Shown in pieces: positions 18,086 to 26,258 of a DNA stretch of 49,122 nt. Each line of letters begins with the position of its first letter. Position 1 is the stretch's first letter. A program made the position numbers and the translations under genes. Below the pieces are notes generated by a model. It was not told the origin of the DNA, ran no database searches, and worked only from the letters and a program-made list of their open reading frames with translations. The stretch covers positions 1 to 49,122 of the forward strand of contig NZ_WUYX01000002.1 of the NCBI RefSeq assembly GCF_009834785.1. Direction: 5' to 3'. Origin of the DNA: Natronorubrum halalkaliphilum. GTDB lineage: Archaea > Halobacteriota > Halobacteria > Halobacteriales > Natrialbaceae.

Positions 18086-18850
18086 TTACGAGTAACTGAT
18101 CTGTAGCTCGATGACGTTTTTCGTGTCGGTTACCGACTCGAGAACCGATCCCCGTAATCGCTCGAGCGTCAATCGACTGGTGGGTCCTGTGACGCCGACG
18201 GCACCGACAGCGACACCTCGCTCGTTGCGGACGGGTGTAGCAACGGAACGAACGCCGCGGAGTCGCTCCTCGTCGCCGATCGCATGACCGGTCGACCGAA
18301 CCGATGCCAGTTCCTCTAACAGCGTTTCGCGGTCCGTGATGGTGCTACCGGTACACGCAGCGAGACCGTGGCGATCGAGAATCGACTCGATATCGTGGTC
18401 GGGTCGGTCGGCGAGGAGAACCTTTCCGAACGCGGTCGCGTGCAACGGGATGCGTTTGCCCGAAAACAGATCAAGCGGCAGATCAGTATCGCCCGCTTCG
18501 TGAGCAAGCACGAACCCGCGACCGGATTCGACGACGCAGATACTGGCAGCTTCGGACGTTTCGCCCGACAGATGTCGGAGTTCCGTTTCGGCCGCGTCGG
18601 AAATTTTGTACTGATTTTTGGCAAACTCCCCGTAAGTCAAAAACTGAAGGCTCAATCGGTAAACGCCGTCCGTTCTTGTTACGAATCCGCCCTCAACGAG
18701 TGTGCTCAAATGATTGTGAACCGTGCTATCGGGTAAATCGAGTCGAGCGGAAATTTCCGTGAGGCGAGCAGTCCCACACTCGTACAACGTCTCGAGGATG
18801 GCCAGCGAGCGTTGAGTCGCTTTCACCGGATTCTTCGCCTCGCGTGTCAT
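18086..18850 (-). CDS. IclR-family transcription regulator
   Basis: 254 residues. The N-terminal winged helix-turn-helix (about 9-75: KATQRSLAILETLYECGTARLTEIS...STVHNHLSTLVEGGFV) is followed by the IclR effector domain (about 85-250, with LHATAFGKVLLA and the conserved VGAVGVTGPTSRL). Haloarchaeal IclR proteins typically control sugar-degradation operons and bind the substrate or a pathway intermediate. It is divergent from the importer operon across a 566-bp gap containing GGTGAAC repeats, and so probably controls the importer and its own gene, possibly the whole catabolic locus. Complete, ATG start. Confidence 0.93.
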   Translation of the reverse strand: MTREAKNPVKATQRSLAILETLYECGTARLTEISARLDLPDSTVHNHLSTLVEGGFVTRTDGVYRLSLQFLTYGEFAKNQYKISDAAETELRHLSGETSEAASICVVESGRGFVLAHEAGDTDLPLDLFSGKRIPLHATAFGKVLLADRPDHDIESILDRHGLAACTGSTITDRETLLEELASVRSTGHAIGDEERLRGVRSVATPVRNERGVAVGAVGVTGPTSRLTLERLRGSVLESVTDTKNVIELQISYS

Positions 18851-19121
18851 TCGTTATGCGGTCTGATGGAACCCGCCACCATTAGTCTACCGCCGCGCGT
18901 CCGACGAGTACAGGGCTGTCCAGCGAACCAAAGCGACCGCTTCAGTAATGGTGAAACGGTGGTACTGCTTACCGATATTTCGTGGTGTGAGTTAGCATAA
19001 TCCAGTGTTCCCGGTTCATTGTGGACGGTACCGCCCGATTCGACGCGGTTTCAGCCAGCACGATTTTTACAATAGTACATCCGTAATAGACGGCTAGAAT
19101 AGTCTTTTTGTATGAATGAAA

Positions 19122-19161
19122 CAGGTGAACAGTCGACGGTGAACGGAAGGGAACGTTCACC
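19122..19161. promoter_or_regulatory. Candidate IclR operator repeats
   Basis: Between the IclR gene and the importer operon, GGTGAAC occurs at 19123-19129 and 19138-19144, and the second copy pairs with CGTTCACC (19154-19161) as a perfect 8-bp inverted repeat around an 8-nt spacer. A 10-bp direct repeat GTGATCGATT also occurs at 19191 and 19229. Such symmetry in a divergent intergenic region suits a dimeric regulator. No gene is visible in 18851-19416. Confidence 0.45.
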
Positions 19162-19382
19162 CATCGGCGCGAGGTCGAAACGACCGTAATGTGATCGATT
19201 CGCAGAGGACAGTGGGCCGAAAACTGACGTGATCGATTTCTATCATTCGAAAACGGTCATGATATTGCAACAAGTGGTATACGTTCATTGCACAGCGATT
19301 CTCAATTCACCGAAGTGCCCTTGAGGCCACATTTTCGTCGGAGACGGCCAACAGTGAGGATTCAGTGCCAAATCGTCGGCAG

Positions 19383-19416
19383 ATTTATAATGTTGGTTTT
19401 GATAATGAGAGTACGT
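19383..19416 (+). promoter_or_regulatory. TATA promoter of the importer operon
   Basis: ATTTATAATG at 19383-19392 lies about 25-30 bp before the ATG at 19417, an archaeal TATA box for a leaderless transcript. This spacing is why the start at 19417 was chosen over ATGs further upstream. Confidence 0.6.
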
Positions 19417-21267
19417 ATGCTGGAGAATAACATAGACGACGGAAGTACAAGCTGGTCCCGTCGAAAATGGTTGAAAGCAGTCGGACTCGGCGGTGCAGTC
19501 GGATCGCTCGCCGGATGTCTCGGCGTCGAAGACGAGAACGGAGACGACGAGTACTTCGTGCTTCCCGCGATCGGAAACATCGAACAGGCACACTTCAACG
19601 TCTGGAGTCTCGATAACCAACTGTTCTTCGAGACGGGAATGTTGTGGGAAGAGCTCGCATACTTCTCGGCCGACGAATCCGACTGGTATCCACAGTTCGC
19701 CGAGGACTGGACCTTCGACATGGACGCCGGAACCGTCACCTTCGATCTCCGTGACAACCTGGAGTGGCACGACGGGACCACGGTCACGGCAGACCACGCC
19801 GTCGATCACTTCAGACTGGCCGAGGTCTGGGGCGACGAGATCTGGGACTACGCCACCGACGTTCACGCACCCGAAGAGCACACGCTCGAGTTCGAGGTCG
19901 ACCCCGTCGCGCCGAGCCTGATCGAGCACGTCTTCCTTGGGGATATGTTCACCCGGTGGCTCTATACGCATCCCGAACTCCATCGTGAGTTCATCGAGCG
20001 AGCCGAAGACGCGACGACGGACGAGGAACTATCGGACATCAACGAAGATCTCGCGAACTACTCCATCGACGGCGACGAGGCGATCGAAGCCGGCCTCGGG
20101 AACGGGCCGGTCGAGCTCGTCGAAGTGACGGATTCGCGAATCGTCATGGAGCCATACGACAACTATCCGATCGGCTGGGAGGGCGACAACGACATGAACT
20201 GGGCCGGCTTCGAAATCGTCGACTTCGGAGACAGCGAAGCCGACTTCCATCAGGCCGCTATCGCCGACAACATCCACGGATTCACCGGCGATGCACCCGG
20301 AGAAGTCCGCAACTCGATGGACGATCACTGGGAGATTATGACCGGGCCACAGGAAGGGTTCCAGACGATCCAGTTCAGCCCCGACTCACACTGGGGCGAA
20401 GATACCGAAGAAAGCCGCGCGCTCCGTCAAGCGCTCGCGTACATGTACGATCCAACGGAGTACGTCGATATCTTCGGCGAAGAGATCATGGACTATCCGG
20501 ATCCGAACAACGTGACGGGCCTGAACTCGCCGATGGACGAAGAATGGCTCGGCGGCATCGTCGACGACTTCACGAACTACGGTAATAGCGACGAAGGCTG
20601 GATCCAAGAGGATCTCGCCGAGGAGTACATGGAAGAAGCCGGGTACGAACGTGAAGACGACCAGTGGGTCGACGCCGACTCCGGCGATCCGTTATCCGTC
20701 GAAATCCTCTATCCGGTCGACTTCGCCGCGAACGTCCCTTCCTACGAAAATATCGTCGAACAGTTCAATCGCTTCGGCATCGAAGCCGAAGGGATCGGCG
20801 AGGACTTCACGACGCTCCAGACTCAGATCATGCCCGAGCACGACTTCGAAATCGCCGTCTACACCTCGGGCCCCGCCGCGCCACACGCCGTCAGTTCCTA
20901 CCGGAACACGATTGGAGACGTTTCGGCCCCCGACACGACCCGCTGGAACAACCAGCTCTCGGAAGTCACCGTTCCCTGGCCACCCGGCGACGACGAAAAC
21001 GATCTCGAGACCGTCGATATCGACGAACGGATCGAGGGGCTCAACAACGCACAGGACGAGGACGAGGTGAACGAATACGTCGAAGAACTCGGCTGGATCT
21101 ACAACCAGTGGGTTCACGGCATTCAGACCTGTACCGAATTCCGCCTCAACTACGTCGCGACCGACAAGTGGGACTGGGGCGTCGAAATGGACGATCCACG
21201 AATCCGCTCGGAACAGCCGTGGATGTACCTGACTCGAACCGGCCACCTTCGATCGACATCGGAGTGA
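19417..21267 (+). CDS. ABC importer substrate-binding lipoprotein, SBP family 5
   Basis: 616 residues from ATG 19417 (MLENNIDDGS). A Tat lipoprotein signal is clear: SRRKWLKAVGLGGAVGSLAGC with the lipobox Cys around residue 35. The mature part is very acidic and belongs to the DppA/OppA-type family 5 (FDLRDNLEWHDGTTVTADHAVDHF is the classic segment; also ALRQALAYMYDPTEYV and AEEYMEEAGYE). These proteins bind oligopeptides, but in archaea also oligosaccharides such as cellobiose. It is followed by two permeases and a fused ATPase. In this locus muropeptides or amino-sugar oligomers are attractive ligands: E. coli also takes up murein peptides through an Opp-type importer. Ligand is inferred. 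Confidence 0.9.
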   Translation: MLENNIDDGSTSWSRRKWLKAVGLGGAVGSLAGCLGVEDENGDDEYFVLPAIGNIEQAHFNVWSLDNQLFFETGMLWEELAYFSADESDWYPQFAEDWTFDMDAGTVTFDLRDNLEWHDGTTVTADHAVDHFRLAEVWGDEIWDYATDVHAPEEHTLEFEVDPVAPSLIEHVFLGDMFTRWLYTHPELHREFIERAEDATTDEELSDINEDLANYSIDGDEAIEAGLGNGPVELVEVTDSRIVMEPYDNYPIGWEGDNDMNWAGFEIVDFGDSEADFHQAAIADNIHGFTGDAPGEVRNSMDDHWEIMTGPQEGFQTIQFSPDSHWGEDTEESRALRQALAYMYDPTEYVDIFGEEIMDYPDPNNVTGLNSPMDEEWLGGIVDDFTNYGNSDEGWIQEDLAEEYMEEAGYEREDDQWVDADSGDPLSVEILYPVDFAANVPSYENIVEQFNRFGIEAEGIGEDFTTLQTQIMPEHDFEIAVYTSGPAAPHAVSSYRNTIGDVSAPDTTRWNNQLSEVTVPWPPGDDENDLETVDIDERIEGLNNAQDEDEVNEYVEELGWIYNQWVHGIQTCTEFRLNYVATDKWDWGVEMDDPRIRSEQPWMYLTRTGHLRSTSE

Positions 21268-21525
21268 GCCACACGCCATATCCTGCACCAGGGCCGCGTT
21301 CCCCGTGGCCACCTATAGCAACAACTGCAGCTATTTAGACACTGATTGCTCAGTCGTCGTGCGATCAGGTATGCACTGAGTTCCAGTGGCTACTATCCGA
21401 TCGCTCGAGAACGGTCCCTGGCATCCGAGCGATCGGTGCATCCGTCTTTCTGACCTGACGCTCGGATCTGAGAGGTGTGTCAATCGGTACCTATATGTAC
21501 ATGGAGAGAACGGATATAATGTAGC

Positions 21526-22530
21526 ATGCATTGGGTACTGAAACGGGCAGCCAGAGCAGGATTTACCGTTTTCCTCGTCGTTCATTTTACGTTCCTCCTG
21601 GTTCACTTCCTGCCGGGCAGTCCGATGGATTACCTCCAGGCCCAGCTTTCACGCCAACAAGGGCTCAGCGAGGGTGAAATCGAAGCGATGGCAGCGGTGT
21701 ATCTCAACATGCACCCGGAGGCCTCGATCGGAGAACAGTACGTCGATTACATGTCCTCGTTGCTCACCGGCGACCTCGGCACCTCGATTTATTTCAACGA
21801 GTCGGTCGCGGAGCTCCTCGGAACCGCGATTCCGTGGACCGTCTTCTTGATGCTCAACGCGATCGCCATCTCGTTCGCCATCGGTATCTCACTCGGCGCG
21901 TTGATGGCGTATCTCGAGGGCAGTCGATTCGATAACGTCATGACGGTCGTCGCCATCGTCAGCAACTCGATTCCCTACTATATTATCGCCATTCTCCTCG
22001 TCTACCTGCTTGGCCACCAGCTCGATCTCTTCCCCGTCACCGGTCGGTACGACGACCGAACGACGCCCGGGTTAAACGTCCCGTTCCTCTCGAGCGTCGT
22101 CTATCACGCGACCTTGCCAGCCCTTTCGTGGGCCTTTGCCGGCCTCGGCGGGTGGGCACTCGCCATGCGGGCGAACAGTATCAGTATCCTGGGCGAAGAT
22201 TACCTTCGTGTGGGCCGCCTACGAGGGTTACCGACCCGACGGCTGACGCTTCGCTACGTCGCGCGAAACGCCGTCCTCCCGCTGTATACGAACATGATGG
22301 TCGTCATCGGTTACGCGTTCGGCGGAGCGGTCGTCCTCGAGACGATCTTCGTCTATCGGGGCGTTGGATACTACCTGTTCAGGGGTATCGAAGCCAGGGA
22401 CTTCCCGCTCATGATGGGGGCGTTCATCGTGATCACGATCGCCGTCGTGACCGCGCTGTTCCTGGCCGAACTGACCTACGGAAAACTCGACCCACGCGCA
22501 CAGGAAGGAGGGACCGATGAGTCATTCTGA
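21526..22530 (+). CDS. ABC importer permease, DppB type
   Basis: 334 residues and about six membrane segments, the first at 8-30. The long extracytoplasmic loop after helix 1 (LPGSPMDYLQAQL...) and the EAA loop (YLRVGRLRGLPTRRLTLRYVARNA, about 225-248) define DppB-type permeases; the conserved GVGYYLFRGIEARDFPLMMG follows. It lies 258 bp after the binding protein, a gap with no gene but a GGATATAATG box just before this ATG, so it may also have its own promoter. It overlaps the next permease by 14 bp. Confidence 0.92.
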   Translation: MHWVLKRAARAGFTVFLVVHFTFLLVHFLPGSPMDYLQAQLSRQQGLSEGEIEAMAAVYLNMHPEASIGEQYVDYMSSLLTGDLGTSIYFNESVAELLGTAIPWTVFLMLNAIAISFAIGISLGALMAYLEGSRFDNVMTVVAIVSNSIPYYIIAILLVYLLGHQLDLFPVTGRYDDRTTPGLNVPFLSSVVYHATLPALSWAFAGLGGWALAMRANSISILGEDYLRVGRLRGLPTRRLTLRYVARNAVLPLYTNMMVVIGYAFGGAVVLETIFVYRGVGYYLFRGIEARDFPLMMGAFIVITIAVVTALFLAELTYGKLDPRAQEGGTDESF

Positions 22531-23548
22531 CGGAACGTCGGGCGGGGACGACTTCCCGTTCCAGACGCCGACGACGGGCGAAACGACGCGGGAAGAACGC
22601 TGGTCGCGAACGATCGATCGGACGATCCTCGCGCCGATGCGGATCATTCTGAGCGACTGGCGCGGAAAGGTCGGCGTGACGATACTCGCGCTGTACCTGT
22701 TTATGGGAATCGCCGGCCCGTATCTGATCTCCCCACCGGAGACGGACACCGCCCACACGCTCGTCGGCCCGTTCGAAATGTGGCAGTACCCGCTCGGCAC
22801 CGATAGCTCGGGCAGAAGTCTGCTCGCCGACGTGGTCCACGCGACCCCGCCGATGTTGAAGATGGTCTTCGCCGGCGGCGTCTTTGCGGTCACCGTCGGA
22901 TCGATCGTCGGGATGGTCGCGGGCTACAAGGGCGGCCGCGTCGACCAGGCGCTGATGGTCATCACCGACTCGCTGATGGCCATTCCCGGCCTGCCGCTGA
23001 TCATCGTCCTGGCGTTTCTCTTCGAGCCGCGAAACCCCTATCTCGTCGGTGTGATTCTCGCGATACCCGCCTGGGCGGTCCTCGCTCGCTCGATCCGATC
23101 GCAGATGCTACCGCTTCGAAACGTCGAATACGTCGAGGCAAACCGTCTGATGGGGATCTCTACCTGGAAGATCATCCTCAAAGACATCGCGCCGAATCTC
23201 ATGCCCTACATCCTCGTGAGCTTCGTCAGCGCTTCCCGGGGCATCGTCTTCGATTCCGTCGCGCTGTACTTCCTCGGCGTCCTCCCCACCACCGATCCGA
23301 ACTGGGGCGTGACGATGGACACCGCCTACTCGAGCGGCGGCGCGCTGTACTCGTGGGGTGCGGCCCACTGGCTGATCGCGCCGATGCTCGCCGTGGTCTT
23401 CCTCTCGCTGGGACTGATCCTGGTCGCACAGGCCGCAGACAAGCTATTCAACCCGCGGATTCGAGCGCGTCACCAGAAGACGACCGCAAGCGAAGACGAC
23501 GAAGGCGAGCACGAACCACAGACACCGGCGAACGCGAACGTTCGGTGA
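22517..23548 (+). CDS. ABC importer permease, DppC type
   Basis: 343 residues. A cytoplasmic N-terminus of about 50 residues precedes the first membrane segment (VGVTILALYLFMGIAGPYL). The DppC-type sequence HTLVG..., PLGTDSSGRSLLADVVHATP and the EAA loop (YVEANRLMGISTWKIILKDIAPN, about 196-218) are present, with six helices in all. The start overlaps the dppB-type stop, indicating translational coupling. It should pair with the DppB-type subunit to form the membrane channel. The last ~35 residues are a hydrophilic acidic tail. Confidence 0.92.
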   Translation: MSHSDGTSGGDDFPFQTPTTGETTREERWSRTIDRTILAPMRIILSDWRGKVGVTILALYLFMGIAGPYLISPPETDTAHTLVGPFEMWQYPLGTDSSGRSLLADVVHATPPMLKMVFAGGVFAVTVGSIVGMVAGYKGGRVDQALMVITDSLMAIPGLPLIIVLAFLFEPRNPYLVGVILAIPAWAVLARSIRSQMLPLRNVEYVEANRLMGISTWKIILKDIAPNLMPYILVSFVSASRGIVFDSVALYFLGVLPTTDPNWGVTMDTAYSSGGALYSWGAAHWLIAPMLAVVFLSLGLILVAQAADKLFNPRIRARHQKTTASEDDEGEHEPQTPANANVR

Positions 23549-23613
23549 AGCAGCGTCGTCCACGATCGGATTCGGCTCGGCGATCCGTTGTGCAAAAAAC
23601 AATCGCGCGCCTG

Positions 23614-23823
23614 TCACCCGCACTTGTACCGAAACAGCCCGATAATAGCGATGAAGATCGTGATGACGAGCAGGTTGTACGAGGCGATGACGTACTCGGC
23701 CGAACCGCGCTCGAGATACGGGAACGAAAAGAGCGTCAGGACGCCGAGGGTGAACACCAGGATGCTGAGGATTTTGACCACAAACTCGTACGCACAGAGC
23801 CGATCCCAGACTGACTCGCTCAT
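23614..23823 (-). CDS. Small two-helix membrane protein
   Basis: 69 residues from ATG 23823 (MSESVWDRLCAYEFVVKI), chosen because upstream codons look non-coding. Two hydrophobic stretches (about 15-34 and 45-62) predict two membrane helices joined by a short YLERGSAEY loop, with a basic C-terminus (FRYKCG). I recognise no named family. It is inserted on the opposite strand between the permease and ATPase genes of one importer, so it is transcribed against the operon. Confidence 0.55.
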   Translation of the reverse strand: MSESVWDRLCAYEFVVKILSILVFTLGVLTLFSFPYLERGSAEYVIASYNLLVITIFIAIIGLFRYKCG

Positions 23824-24026
23824 TATCGGGGTATTCGAGCGCGACTGTATAACGATTGGGGACGCACTGGTCGTCGGTAGAGAGCAGACAAAGCGAATCG
23901 TTCGCATGGCACAAATTTCAAGTAACTGGACGGCACAGTACGGGTCATGAATCCGGTATTGAGACGTATCGTCACGGACACGAGGTCTCGTGATGGAGTC
24001 TGCCAGATCGAACGGCGGTGGCTGTG

Positions 24027-26225
24027 ATGGCGGCCAAGGAACGCGAACGGGCCGAGCCGAAACCCGACGACGTGATCATGAGCGTCGAAGACGTGACCGT
24101 GCGGTTCGGTATGGATCGGGGCGAATCTCGGGTGCTCGACTCGGTAAGCATGGACATCCATCGGAACGAAATCCTCGGTATCGTCGGCGAATCGGGATCC
24201 GGCAAATCCATGTTCGCCGACGCCCTCCTCGACGCCGTCGTCGATCCCGGTCGGGTCGACGGCTCGATCACGTATTACACGGACGACGGCGAACCCGTCG
24301 ACGTCCTCGATCTCGATAAGGAATCGCTGCGGACGTTCCGGTGGGAACACGTCTCGATGGTCTTTCAGGGCGCGATGAACTCCTTTAACCCCACGATGGA
24401 CATCCGGGGCCACTTCGTCGAGACGCTCGAGGCCCACGATTACGACGTCGAATCCGGCCTCGAGCACGCCCGAGAGTTACTCGAAGCGCTGTATCTCGAC
24501 CCGGACCGAGTGCTCGATTCCTATCCACACGAACTGAGCGGCGGCATGTCTCAGCGGGCGCTCATCGCGTTGAGTCTCGTCCTCGAACCGGATGTCCTCG
24601 TGATGGACGAGCCAACGGCGGCGCTCGACTTGCTCATGCAGCGCTCGATTCTGAGTCTCCTCGAGACCGTCAAAGACGAGTACGATCTCACCATCGTGTT
24701 CATCACGCACGATCTGCCGCTGGTAACCGGGTTGGCAGACCGGATCGCCGTCCTCTACGCGTTCGATTTCGTGGAGGTGGGCACCGCAGCGAATCTCTTC
24801 GAGAACCCATCCCACCCGTATACCCGGTCGTTACTCAAGGCGATTCCGACGCTCGATACACCCCTCGATGAGATCAAACCCATCGAGGGCTCGAGTCCGG
24901 ACCCCGTGTCACTGCCCACCGGGTGCACCTACCATCCGCGGTGCTCACTCGCGGACGACCGTTGTAAAGACGAAGAACCGGCGTTCCACGACGTGCCGGC
25001 CGACGACGGCCATCGGACGGCCTGCTTCCACTGGGAGGATGCCGCCGACGAAATTCCGCTCACGAGCGACGACGAGACGGACACAACGACCGAAATCGTG
25101 GGCGAACAATCCGACGAGGCGCTGCTGTCGCTCTCGGACGTCGAGGTTCACTTCGAACAGCAGGTCGGCCTGCTCGAGAGTTTCTTCTCCGACCCGAGTC
25201 CCGTACGAGCCGTCGATGGCGTCTCGCTCGATATCTACGAAAACGATGTCGTCGCGCTCGTCGGCGAAAGCGGGTGTGGAAAAACGACGCTCGGCAAGAC
25301 CATCGTCGCGGCACAGCGGCCGACCGGTGGAGAAATCACCTACTCGGGACAGGACATTTGGGACGCAAAGGACGGCGAGGGCGACATCGAGATCCCGTAC
25401 GGCGAGATCAGAAAAGCACTCCAGATCATCCACCAGGACCCCGGCAGTTCGCTCAATCCGAACCGGACCGTCATGGCGAACCTCGAGGTGCCGTTCAAGC
25501 AGTGGAACACGGAAATGGACCACAACGACCGAGAAAAGCGGATTCTCTCCATGCTCGAACACGTCGGCATGTCCCCGCCGCGGGATTACGCCCATCGCTA
25601 CCCACACCAGTTGAGCGGCGGCGAGCAACAACGCGTGGCACTAATTCGCGCCCTCTCGATGAACCCTGGCGTCATCTTCGCCGACGAGGCCGTCTCGGCA
25701 CTCGATGTTTCGCTACGCGTCGAAATGATGGATCTCATGCTCGAGTTGCAGGACGTCTTCGACACCTCGTTTCTGTTTACCTCGCACAACCTCTCGAACG
25801 CGCGGTATCTCTCGGCGAGTGTCGACGGTCGAATCGCGGTGATGTACCTCGGCGAAATCGTCGAAATCGGCCCGGGCGAAGAGGTGATTTCGAACCCGAA
25901 ACACCCCTACACGAAGATTCTCAAGTGGTCGACGGAAGATATCGACACCGAAGGTGAAGTCGCGGAATCACCGCTGCGCGAGATCGACATTCCGGACCCG
26001 ATCGACCCGCCGAGCGGCTGTTCGTTCCACACCCGCTGTCCGGACGCCCGCAAAGCGTGTACGGAGCACGATCCGCTACTGACACACGACGACAGCTCAG
26101 CGCATCACGCCGCCTGCTTCAGGGAGTATCCCGAAGATCACCCCTACTGGGACAGCGAACCGCTCAGCGAGGCCACCGACGAAACGGACGATTCCTCGGG
26201 TTCGGCGCTCGAGGCTGGCGACTGA
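24027..26225 (+). CDS. Fused two-domain ABC importer ATPase (DppD-DppF)
   Basis: 732 residues from ATG 24027; a GTG at 24018 would add three residues. Two complete ATPase halves are fused. The first has Walker A GESGSGKS, signature LSGGMSQR, Walker B LVMDEPTAALD and an oligopeptide-type C-terminal Cys segment (CTYHPRCSLADDRC). The second, from about residue 370, has Walker A GESGCGKTT, signature LSGGEQQR, Walker B VIFADEAVSALD and its own CSFHTRCPDARKAC tail. In most bacteria these are separate DppD and DppF proteins. In Walker B of the second half the usual DEP reads DEA. The long linker and acidic C-terminus are halophile-like. It completes the importer encoded from 19417. Confidence 0.93.
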   Translation: MAAKERERAEPKPDDVIMSVEDVTVRFGMDRGESRVLDSVSMDIHRNEILGIVGESGSGKSMFADALLDAVVDPGRVDGSITYYTDDGEPVDVLDLDKESLRTFRWEHVSMVFQGAMNSFNPTMDIRGHFVETLEAHDYDVESGLEHARELLEALYLDPDRVLDSYPHELSGGMSQRALIALSLVLEPDVLVMDEPTAALDLLMQRSILSLLETVKDEYDLTIVFITHDLPLVTGLADRIAVLYAFDFVEVGTAANLFENPSHPYTRSLLKAIPTLDTPLDEIKPIEGSSPDPVSLPTGCTYHPRCSLADDRCKDEEPAFHDVPADDGHRTACFHWEDAADEIPLTSDDETDTTTEIVGEQSDEALLSLSDVEVHFEQQVGLLESFFSDPSPVRAVDGVSLDIYENDVVALVGESGCGKTTLGKTIVAAQRPTGGEITYSGQDIWDAKDGEGDIEIPYGEIRKALQIIHQDPGSSLNPNRTVMANLEVPFKQWNTEMDHNDREKRILSMLEHVGMSPPRDYAHRYPHQLSGGEQQRVALIRALSMNPGVIFADEAVSALDVSLRVEMMDLMLELQDVFDTSFLFTSHNLSNARYLSASVDGRIAVMYLGEIVEIGPGEEVISNPKHPYTKILKWSTEDIDTEGEVAESPLREIDIPDPIDPPSGCSFHTRCPDARKACTEHDPLLTHDDSSAHHAACFREYPEDHPYWDSEPLSEATDETDDSSGSALEAGD

Positions 26226-26258
26226 GACGGTTTCCTGGCCCGGATTTTCCGTTTCGGA

